From Paratinospora sagittata (taxonomy: Eukaryota; Streptophyta; Magnoliopsida; Ranunculales; Menispermaceae): a stretch of 64,000 bases of DNA. The notes beneath the pieces are model-generated. The model made no database searches. It worked only from the letters and a program-made list of their open reading frames with translations, and was not told where the DNA came from. The stretch is taken from contig CM069594.1 of assembly GCA_035771175.1 (NCBI GenBank), positions 18,118,770 through 18,182,769 on the forward strand, in the 5' to 3' direction. Made by a program: the position numbers and the translations under genes. Numbering within the stretch: position 1 is the stretch's first letter; each line of letters opens with the position of its first letter. Of this stretch, positions 55,030 through 64,000 are shown piece after piece.

Positions 55030-56870
55030 CACAATGTTACATCCTCCATCTCTATTAATGGTAGGCCAAGAAGAAAGAGGTATGGGTGAGGGGAGCTTGA
55101 GATAAGATGACCCCCTTTCCCCCCTTTCTTTTCACTCTAGTGGCTAATATTTTGGGTAGAATGATGAATAAAGCGAGGTAGGGAAATATGATTTGCAGTT
55201 TTGTTGGTGGGATGGAAGAGGTTGAGGTTTCTCATGTTCAGTTCATAGATGATACTGCTTTCTTTTGGGACCATGATGAGTTTAGTTTGTTACACGCCCA
55301 TCAGCTCCTTTAAAGCTTATGTTGGCTTTCTAGGCTCAAAGTGAACATGGCTATGAGACAGCGTATTGGCCTTAATGCGAGTATGGATCTCTTGGAGGAA
55401 TGGCCGAGAAGATTGGTTGCATGGTAGGGACTTTGGGCTATGAAGTATTTGGGAATCCCCTTTTTTTTGTGGGGGGGGGGGTGGAGGGGGACCTTTCGAA
55501 GCTTGATTTTTGGGAACTAATCATAACTGAGATTTCTAAAAGTTGCAATGGTGGAAGAGGCGTTTCCTATCTATAAAGGGGAGATTGGCGTTACTTTGTT
55601 TGACTTTGGAGGCTATTCTTACATACTTCATTTCCTTTTTCAAGATTCCAAACAAAGTGGTTGACATTATCGAACAAATGAAGAGGAAATTCTAAGAAAA
55701 AGGATGGGAGGACATAAGATGTTGTCACCTTGTTTGTGAGCTTGTTAGAGTTAAGATTGAGCAAAGACGGTTGGCAATTGGTCATTTTCTCAAAAGGAAT
55801 ATAGAACTACTCGAAAAATTTCTTTGGAGGTTTGCTCAAGAACAAGGCTCACCATGGACTAGAGTTATCATCAAGAATAGGCATAGCCTACAAGACAATA
55901 GTAGGAGCCCTTAGATATTCATTCACTCTATCTACCAACCTTTTGATAGTCATAACCTTAGAGTGGGCAATTGTGAAACCTCTCGTTTTTTATAGGATAA
56001 GTGGTGCAGGACCTCCAACTTCATGTCCTTATTTCACAAACTCTTTAGGATTTCTAGCATTCATGGCACCCCCATCTCCTTGTTCGTTACCTTTTTTGTG
56101 GGTGGCCCCGCTCTTCTTGAAACCTTCACCTGCATAGGAGTTTATACCCTAGAGAAGAAACTGAGGTGATAATCTTGTTCACCATGCTTGAGAGTGTCCT
56201 TGTCTTCTGGAGAGGATTATAGAGGGTATGTTCCATCAAACCATCTGGGAACTTTTCCATGAGATCTTTTTCTCCTTTATGATTGAGAGCCTAGATATCC
56301 TAGCCTTCCCTTTGTCCACTACTTGGAAAGCCCAAGTGCTTTCTGAGGTCAAAGTGCTGAGGTGGCGTATTGCCTACGACGAACTCAACACCACAAATGT
56401 TCTTTAAACTAGATATCCTCACAAGTCTCTCTCTCTCAAACTAGTGTTTCTTGTCCAAGTAGAATGGAGAAACAACGAGACACCTATTTTTCGGTTGCTT
56501 TTTCATCAGGAATGTTTGGGAGAAATGCTCCACACGCATCTCTCAACCTTAACGAGCTTTTCCAAGATTTTAATCCCCTTTTTGATCCTGGTATTGGTAC
56601 TTCCCTATGACCATGAAAGACTACTGGCTAGTCTCTTTGCTGCTCTTTTGATTGTTTGGCTTGAGTGAAACAACAAGATCTTTAAGGATGAGTTTAGGGA
56701 TGCTATTTTGGTTGGGATAATTCCCTTTTCCTTGCTTTGTAGTAGGCTACTGTTTCTAAACTAGTGAAAGATTTTAGTCTCAATGAGTCGATGAGGGCCT
56801 GACTGCGGTCTCATCTCCTAGATGGGTTGCCTTCTTTGTAACTCTTTTCCTTTCTACTAATTAAGTTTTC
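55030..56870 (+). pseudogene. L1-type LINE ORF2, 3' half, degenerate
   Basis: Broken frames read a non-LTR reverse transcriptase. The DPLSPLLF-type block (55105-55135), LVANILGRMM, and the catalytic FIDD in VQFIDDTAFF (55235-55265) are visible. Next come KYLGIPL (55440-55460), a thumb region with FFKIPNKVVDIIEQMKR (55630-55690) and the WTRVI block (55850). The C-terminal RT zinc-binding type domain (WKAQVLSEVKVLRWRIAYDE, LNTTNVL; 56315-56410) and a tail (LIVWLE, 56650) follow. Plus strand, in the same direction as the host gene. The LINE 5' half and ORF1 are missing, as usual for truncated insertions. Confidence 0.85.
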
Positions 56871-57612
56871 GTTAAGAAAAAAAATCTAATTCTAACTTGT
56901 ACTTTTATAGTTAAAAGCAAGTGCTTGTAGTTTGAATTAATTTCTCTAGGTTTAAGCAAATTTCTTTATTTTTTGGTTGTCAAATTATACATTGCATGGG
57001 ACAAAAAATACAAAATATTCAAATAAGTTAAAAATTCAAAACAAAATTTCAAAAAATGTTAGGTTTGATTTTCATTGTAAATTTGTAATGTATATCCTAT
57101 TCACTTCTCTCTTATTCTATTGTATATTTTTTACACTATTTTCTATATAAACATTATTCTTACATGGGCAACATAAAATCAATCTTTATAATATTTTTTC
57201 TTATTTTGAAGCTTAACTTGCTTAACTAAATGTTAAAAAAAAATCAATTTGCTTAACATTATTTAAATTTTATAGTTATTTAATATTTTTAAATAATACA
57301 AAACATTAATTATAAAAAATGAAATTGTGCTTTAAAATAATTTTAAAGCTTTGAAGGAATTATGAAAGATTTAGAGCAACTTAATACTATTAGAAACCTT
57401 CAACTACTTAAAATTGATTACACTTCAATCCAATGGACATAACAATTAAATTTTCAGAAATTTATCATTAAAATTGTAAAGCGTTATTCACGTTTGTGGT
57501 GACCCTCACCTCGGTTATCCAGAATCCCCTTGGCTATGCTTAGAATGGAGGTTGGATTCCTGAGAAGGGTTGCCCGGGCTATGCTTATAACATGGAACTT
57601 AGAGTTTCTTGT
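56871..57612. other. AT-rich sequence after LINE, no gene seen
   Basis: 56877-57470 is strongly AT-rich. 57490-57610 is a short, more GC-balanced segment that does not match anything I recognise. Confidence 0.4.
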
Positions 57613-57617
57613 GTTAA

Positions 57618-58973
57618 TGTTGAGTGCAAAACCGCAAGAGTACGATGTCAAGTTATAATATAAAACCAATGAGATATCGGCTTGTCGTCCTCTAGGATTG
57701 ATACTCACACTAAATACCGTTTCACTAACCCTAACTTTATTTAGAAAATTAGATTCGAGTGATTAAGTGAAATAAATAAACAATTAAATAACTAGAAAGT
57801 AAACTAAGCATGCAATAGAAATAGTCAGAGATAAAATAGTCTAGAGGTTCAATGTCACCTTACTCTCAACTATGCATGAATATGGAATTATCATCAACTT
57901 CATTTCCTTGTTTATAAACCGAAAACCCTAACGTTACCAACTTCCCTCTCTCGAGCACCAGTTAGAACATGCTATTATAATTCTAGGTTTAACTCTTTCG
58001 ATGAAAACCCAAAACCCTAATAACTCATTAAGATCTATGATTCTCTTCAATGGCTTCAAGGGATATTTCGATCTCCTCTCGGTCTCACGATCACCCAAGT
58101 TATATCTTCCTTATTCTAACCCAAAATACCCCCTCTCGGGCACCTATTTCAAGTCTAGAATCATCCAATCCTTGGCCAAGGGATTAAAAGCATTACACCC
58201 AGAAAAACATAAATAAACTGGAACCTTTATTGACAATAATCAAAACAATAAAACCTAAAGCATAGTATCGAGTTTGGATTGATTAACGCCTTTAGATGGA
58301 GGATTTAGTTCATGAATAAAGACATGAAAACACTAAATAATGAGATGAACATGAATCTCAACAATGAAAACAAACTAGATTGGTGGAAGAATGGTAGAAA
58401 ATCTCTTCTCCGCTTTTAATCGCTTCGCTTCGATCTTCTCCTTCCTCCTCCTCTAGCCGTCAATCTCGTCCTCCACTCTATTCTCCTTTCAAAACCCCCT
58501 CATAATGTTCTATTTAAAGTAAGGAGTCCACAAAAAAAACTGCGTCCAATTCAGAGTCCAATTGGCAAAGTTATGATCAAAACACCCGAGCCAGCGCAGT
58601 TTCCACTTTGCCCGAGCGCCGCAACGCCCAAAGTGATGCAATATGGTGTTTTTCCTTTGTTTTCTTCTATCTTTCACACCTTTCTGGACAAGTATCTTCA
58701 TTCAAACTTCTTGTACTTTGTTTCCGTCATCCAAACTCACATTCACATCATCTAAACACCTACAAAACAAAACAAATCTAATTAGTAACACACTTAGATA
58801 ATCAAATTAACCAACTCATAGAATTAAAAACCAAAATAAAGCATATTATACTAAAATGTGACTAAACTAACAAATAGATCAAAACTAAGATAAACTAACC
58901 AAACTAATCTATAAATCATACTAAAACTCCTCTAAAACATACTCTAAAACATATATAAATATGCAACTTATCA
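57618..58973 (-). mobile_element. Solo LTR (family T) with perfect TSD
   Basis: Minus strand starts TGATAAGTTGCATATTTATA (58973) and ends GCGGTTTTGCACTCAACA (57618), 1356 bp, with TSD GTTAA (57613-57617 and 58974-58978). Second copy of the family at 36209-37773, in opposite orientation; the two differ by indels (about 200 bp net). Confidence 0.93.
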
Positions 58974-59101
58974 GTTAAATATTCCAAAATAACAAGCTGT
59001 CCAAAATATAAAAAATCATGGATCTCCAATATTACATAATAGTCCAAAGCTTTGATAGTAGTCTTGGAGATCTTTTGGGGCAATATCCTAAAGCTTTTTA
59101 T

Positions 59102-61230
59102 TGTGAGGACCTAAAAAGTAAAAAATAAAAATAAAAATTGAGGAGTGAGCTACATTGGCCTAGTAAGTAGAAAACCTTCATCCATCCCAATGCTCATCTA
59201 TTTAAAATTGCATGCATGACTTATGCATAGCATGGCATTTAAAACATCAACATAAATTCTTTGATGTATGGTAATGCAATACTACCAATACCACCATAAA
59301 ACTCATATATCTATCATTACACATACTGTGAGTGAGTAAGGGCGGCAAAAAACCAGGTTCAGGTGGGTCCGAGTTTGGGCAACACCTTATTTTAACACAT
59401 ATATGGTGTACCCAAACTTGGCCTGAAATTAAATTCGGATGACATGTCTTTGTCCAAACCTGACCTTATTTAAAGTCGGGTTGCCGAATTTTGTTCAAAT
59501 TTTGAAAACTTATATTATACATACTATTAATTAATATTTATAAATATAAAATATAAATAATAATGTATAAAATTTATGACTAAACTATCATATACATAAA
59601 AAAACTCAATATAGTATAACAAAAGTAATTTTATGACAAAACTATGTGATTAGTAATATATGTTAGACATGGTAAAAAAAAATTAGCAGCAATTACCTTT
59701 ATGTAAACCGAGTTTTATAAACCCCGTTTTTTAAAATTGCTTGCCTAGACCTAGCCTGATTTTGAATTTGAGCCTAAGTTTTTGGCCCAAACCCGATCCT
59801 ACTTGTTAGTAATAATGCCTGAACCCTTTTTATACTGGGCTGAGCAAAATCGAGCAACCGAGTTTGGACACACTTTGCAACTCCTAACTATGAAGGATCT
59901 TGGTTAGGCTTGGAATGACATTCCCAAAGAACCGAGCATCACTCAACGTCCCCAAGCGAAAAGTGTCTCATACCACCAGTTGCTAAAAGGAAGTTGAGGA
60001 ATGACACCACCTACCTGCAAGCTAGCTAGACACTCCAAGCTAGGTGGACTTGTTCGTATGGACTTATTCAGACCATCCAACTGCTACTAATTATTATTCT
60101 TTAAAAACACAACATATCATTTTCGGAAACATGTATAACTTTCCATTGAAATAGAAACGTTCTATAATAATACAAATGTGCATAACCACATGTTTCCAAA
60201 TCATAACCATGCATACAATATAATGAGATGGTGCCACGAATAGAGCGACGTTTGATTATTACTTCTACCTATACGCACAATTTCCATTGCCCACCTAGTT
60301 TGTTTGCACAGTCAATCTCAGAGCGTCATGTCATAGCATGATGTACCTCCTCCCCTTCCGTAAGGGATTCTGGCCCTATACACCATAACCTCCACATGCC
60401 TCTTGGTCAACTTGAGCGAATTGAGGATTGTATATATGTGAACCGATGATCTCATGTAATAGGCATACATGTAGTTTATAGATCATTACCGAAAACACAT
60501 TTCCAAATAATGGATCCACACCTCTAAGGTGTGATCGGACCATAGTGTTTATGTACTTTGTCCAGGTCAACACATCACAACACAAGTGTCACGTAGGCAA
60601 AATACTTATTTCATTTGGATAGATTACGTCATTCTCATTCAAAATATTAGTTATTGAAAACCAAGGCTAGGGGTATTTCCAAAAATGAAACCGAGTGTTT
60701 TATTTTTAAAACAATTCCATTCTTCATTTTAAAACCCAAGCCAATCAATAAATAGTATTTCCGAACAATGGCTAGGCAAATCGTGTGAAACAAAGTATAT
60801 TTTAAACAAGCCAAGCCATAAACATCAACACCATGCTAAACCTTTCAATGCAATGCACACAAAACATTCCACATAGATTTTCAAATATAGGATGATGTAA
60901 GAGCATGGAGGTAAAGAAATCTAATAACAATACTATTTCTCCTAAGTACCACAATACTATTTCACCTAAATATGCTCACTCGAAGCTTTTCGATTCCTTA
61001 GAAGGCCAAGTTCCTCTTCAATTTAACCCTAACATTGTAAAGAATATGGATATTAACATAATTCCATTTAGAATAATCATTTGGGTTAGAAATCTAAGCT
61101 TAACAACCTCATTTCATGTGCATGTGGATTTTCTCCAAAAAACCTAAGGTTAAAACCCCCCTTTAATGGAGGAAATCTAGGTCTTTCTCGAGATCAATTG
61201 ATTTCCCCAATTTATAACACTTAGAAGTTG
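59102..61230 (-). mobile_element. Probable further gypsy-type LTR remnant
   Basis: Plus strand begins TGTGAGGACCTAAAAAG (59102), i.e. a minus-strand LTR end. It carries a GGAGTGAGCTACATTGGCC block comparable with the GTAGCTCACCCC-type block of the other Tekay-like LTRs. A TATAAATT-like box near 61213-61220 (minus strand) could be its promoter. The outer edge is not found and no TSD can be tested. It is interrupted by a MITE-like segment. No gene is seen at 59900-61300. Confidence 0.35.
59337..59886. mobile_element. MITE-like element (hAT type?)
   Basis: Ends TAAGGGCGGCAAA and, inverted, TAGGAGTTGCAAA resemble the terminal inverted repeats of hAT-derived MITEs. Subterminal GTCCGAGTTTGGGC and CCGAGTTTGGACAC blocks are also near-inverse. 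About 550 bp, AT-rich centre. An 8-bp TSD could not be recognised. Confidence 0.4.
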
Positions 61231-61299
61231 TTGTTCGGATTGGAAATCACAATGCATAATCTTTGAAACCCAACCCACAACTGTAGATTTCATTTCCAA

Positions 61300-61780
61300 C
61301 ATGTTACAAGGTCCTACGATGTTCGAATCTCATACAAATCATACCTGGACTCAAGTACAGGTGTTGGATACGGGTACATACATAGAGGTCCGACTTGTTC
61401 ATTTTCAAATTCTAGGATAGGGGGACTCGGTTAATATGTGTCTCAAAATTTGGATTTGGGTACTTGGAAAATGTTATGTTCATTATGCATTCTATATTAT
61501 ATGTTGTTATTTCCTCTTTTTGCTTTTTTTCATTCGTTTATTGTCTTTTTTGTTCCCTTTAAGTGAATTGTCACCTATTAGTTATTATCTTCTTTAATGC
61601 TTTCTTTTCTTTCCATTTGAAAATCCACATGGTACTATTCCAAAATCTAAAGTGTCGGACACATATCCCGTACCCATGTCGTATCATTAAATGTTGGACA
61701 CGGGTACGTCGGGCTAAAGTAAAGAGTCTGGGTAACATAAGTCTGTCTCAACTCCATCAAAGGACTGATTTGGACTAAGA
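61300..61780. repeat. Repetitive segment with GGACACGGGTAC boxes
   Basis: GTTGGATACGGGTACATAC (61364), GTGTCGGACACATATCCCGT (61652) and GTTGGACACGGGTACGTCGG (61694) recur in direct and inverted forms, ending with GAGTCTGGGTAACATAAG. It resembles a dispersed non-autonomous DNA element; edges not determined. Confidence 0.35.
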
Positions 61781-61899
61781 AATTGGATCTTACACTCCTT
61801 TTACATGGATTCACGGTTTACTTCAAGAATCCTAGGCTAGGGCATCATTTGTACTGAAGAAATATAGAGCTTCTTAGATCCAACTTGTTTTCAACCATT

Positions 61900-62580
61900 A
61901 ACCTATGGAAAACCATGATCTAGGTCCATAAAGCACAAACAAAGGCTTTGAAATTCAAAACCTTTACATAAAGCTATTCTTGATGTTACTAATTGCACAA
62001 AGTCCTTCCATGATCCTATTCTTGATGTTCCTAATTCCCCTCCTTTTACATGCCACAACCTAATTTGGAAAGCACAAATACCATCAAAGGTCAAATTTTT
62101 GGGGTGGGTGGCTTCCCATTGGAAGATAAACACGGGGGATATGGTGCAAAAAAAGTTCCCTCATGTGTTTATCTCCACATTGGTGCTATCTCCGTAATCA
62201 GAGTTCAAAGTCAGCTGGTCACATATTTTGGAGTTGTTCTTTCTCTAAAGCGGTTTGGAACAGATGGTGCTTTTGCTTCCCCGTTATGAGTGGAGAGGCT
62301 GAGGAGCAGAATATCACCATCTTTCCTTACATGGATAGTGTTCAGCATGAGTGGAAAGAGCATTGGAAGGTGGTTTGTAGGGCGGTGATGTGGTCTCTAT
62401 GGAAGGAGCTGAACAAACGAGTGTTTGATGGGGAGGTGTATTCGGATGCTAGAGTGTGGGAGAATTCTCACCTTCTTGCTTCCTTTTGGGTGGCCAATAG
62501 TAAGCTATCTAAAGGTTATGGCTTCGGAGATTGGCTTAGAGGATGGGTTAATCAAGATTGGAAACTTGGAACTTGAGATT
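61900..62580 (+). pseudogene. Second L1-type LINE remnant (RT zinc-binding domain)
   Basis: Frames shifted near 62110 read IWKAQIPSKVKFLGWVASHW, then INTGDMVQKKFP, LSPHWCYL and HIFWSCSFSKAVW. These are the Cys/His pattern and tryptophans of the domain that follows LINE reverse transcriptase. A C-terminal tail (WSLWKELNKRVFDGE, near 62395-62440; DWLRGW) follows to a stop at 62574-62576. Same class as 55030-56870 but a different copy; only the last part of ORF2 survives. Confidence 0.8.
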
Positions 62581-62797
62581 TTTCTCCAAAAGCTTGGATC
62601 GATGGTAGGAAGTCTCGATCTATCCTTCAAAGATGCTTTCAGACCCTCTCGAACACCTTCCCAAAGTTCCTTTTGTCTCCCCGCTTGGTTTCCTAAGTTT
62701 GGAGAAGTGAAAATGAAGCTTTGAATGCCAAAATTGCAACTTATATTTATAGCCCGAGCCATTGAGTCATCTACAAGTCATGTAGTTGGCTAGATTG

Positions 62798-62845
<48 letters not shown>

Positions 62846-64000
62846 CAGATTTTTGGGCTCAGTTGACTACAAGCAATGTAGTTGACTACATGAGCCTGAT
62901 TTTACCCCCTTTTCACTTAAATTGAAGTTCTTTACAATTTCCCACCTAGGCCCATGTTCCAAACACTTCATACATCTTTAACACCTCAATTCAAGGTTTT
63001 CAAAGATTCAAGGGCCAATGTTTTAAAAATTTGGCTTACATCATGAAGGTTCACCTAGGGTGGAAATGTAGGATGACAACATTTCCCTAGAGCTTGAGTT
63101 CTTTAGCTAAGTTTACTTTTAGGTGCATATAAATCCAAATACGAACAAATTTGCCTCTGAAAGTTGTACAACCAAATAGTTTATTTAAAATAGCAGCTTA
63201 TGAAATTCTTTTAAAAAAGGTAGTTAATTAAATCCTAAATTTAGATGCACATTACAACATTAACAAATCCTTCACCTCAAAAAATGTTAGATACATTTAT
63301 CAACTCACAAACCTCCCGAATATGTTAAATTGTTGTTTACCTTCAATTCTTGTGTCAACAAAAATATAATACAAGAAAAGAATTCAATGCATATACATTA
63401 ACCATTGTTGAAGTCATAAAACATATTTCAGCCCCATCATATTAAATACTTTCAAGTGTTATAAGAGTATAATTATGCTTGTTTTAGTATCTCTTGGCAT
63501 ATTTGTGAATAATTTTAACATGTAAGCAGAAATTCTCTAGACTTCTCTATGTTGGCAAATTCTTATAAAAGATCTTCACATGGAATTGGACTTTCCCAAA
63601 TTAATTTCAAATTTTAAGTGATCAAAGCTTAGGGTGAAGAAGAATATCCAATCCTTTGTTAAAAATTGACTAAAACTTCTTGTATGACTAGATGTTTATA
63701 TTTTATTTGCTGAATTCAATTGTTTGTTAATTTTAATAGTTAGAAACTGAATGCTTGAAATTAAATGTATGCGGATTAAGTTTTTAATAATGTCTATGAT
63801 AGTTGAAATAATTAATCTATCAAATTTCTAGATTGAGTGATTTTCATTGTTATTCAAATGCATGAGCAAAGGCCTCATGATGATATATAAGCAGTTTCCC
63901 ATTTTTATTTTTCTCTTCTTGTATTAATGATTTATGCATGTTACAGAATTTTTTAAAATATTTTAAATTGGTATGGAGTTCTTTTTCAAAATGTGACATT
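62581..64000. other. AT-rich, no gene seen
   Basis: A TA microsatellite at 62802-62842 is flanked by CTACAAG...ATGTAGTTGGCT and CTACAAGCAATGTAGTTGAC, i.e. two direct copies of a short dyad. The remainder to 64000 shows no supported exon or repeat. Confidence 0.45.

Noticed and set aside
57484..57708. 74-codon frame on the minus strand near 57.6 kb
   Set aside because: It runs across the left edge and TSD of the solo LTR 57618-58973, so it cannot be one ancestral gene.

Overview
This window is plant nuclear DNA, probably from a eudicot, although no species can be named. It is AT-rich and gene-poor. It carries Ty1/copia elements with the multiple polypurine tracts of the Sirevirus group, Ty3/gypsy elements of Tekay/Del-like and Tat-like type, two L1-type LINE remnants and probable MITEs. 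One host gene is recognisable: the first two exons of a small OB-fold protein at 50.7-52.7 kb, read left to right and continuing past the window. No intact retroelement polyprotein remains; every pol, gag and env-like reading frame has stops or frameshifts.

Layout. 1-4.4 kb: Tat-like gypsy remnant (minus strand), interrupted by an isolated LTR (2049-4023). 4.4-8.2 kb: 3' part of a Sirevirus-like copia element (pol end, polypurine tracts, 2.35-kb LTR). 8.2-21.9 kb: a Tekay-like gypsy element (5' LTR, PBS, leader, RT, RNase H, integrase, 3' LTR). Its 5' LTR holds a solo copia LTR (9364-11696, TSD ATTAT). Between its leader and RT lies a copia-type remnant with an env-like ORF, spacer and 2.75-kb LTR (12.5-18.8 kb). 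21.9-22.8 kb: gypsy LTR end plus gag. 22.8-42.6 kb: copia element E1 (minus), whose 5' LTR is split by a 646-bp foldback element (TSD TCACA) and by a complete second element, E2 (30529-41814, TSD AAGAC). E2 in turn holds two solo LTRs (36209-37773, TSD ATACC, inside its PBS; 39086-41114, near-TSD). 42.6-46.9 kb: gypsy LTR fragment and another Sirevirus 3' end. 47.7-49.3 kb: a solo LTR (TSD AGTGG) inside a minisatellite. 50.7 kb onward: the OB-fold gene, whose second intron contains a tandem duplication, a LINE remnant, a solo LTR (57618-58973, TSD GTTAA), MITE-like sequence and a second LINE remnant.

The most interesting signals lie in the copia-type elements. (1) E1 and E2 have LTR-gag-env-like-LTR structure with no pol. 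In both, a stretch resembling LTR U3 (dyad-motif array plus TATA box) sits between gag and the env-like ORF, as expected of an internal promoter. (2) Their LTRs carry arrays of dyad-symmetric CG-containing motifs just upstream of TATA, in two different sequence types. One of these types also occurs in an unrelated gypsy-type solo LTR. (3) Downstream of TATA the LTRs carry about 33-36-bp repeats that can form hairpins. The nesting order is supported by target-site duplications and by reconstruction of the interrupted host LTRs.
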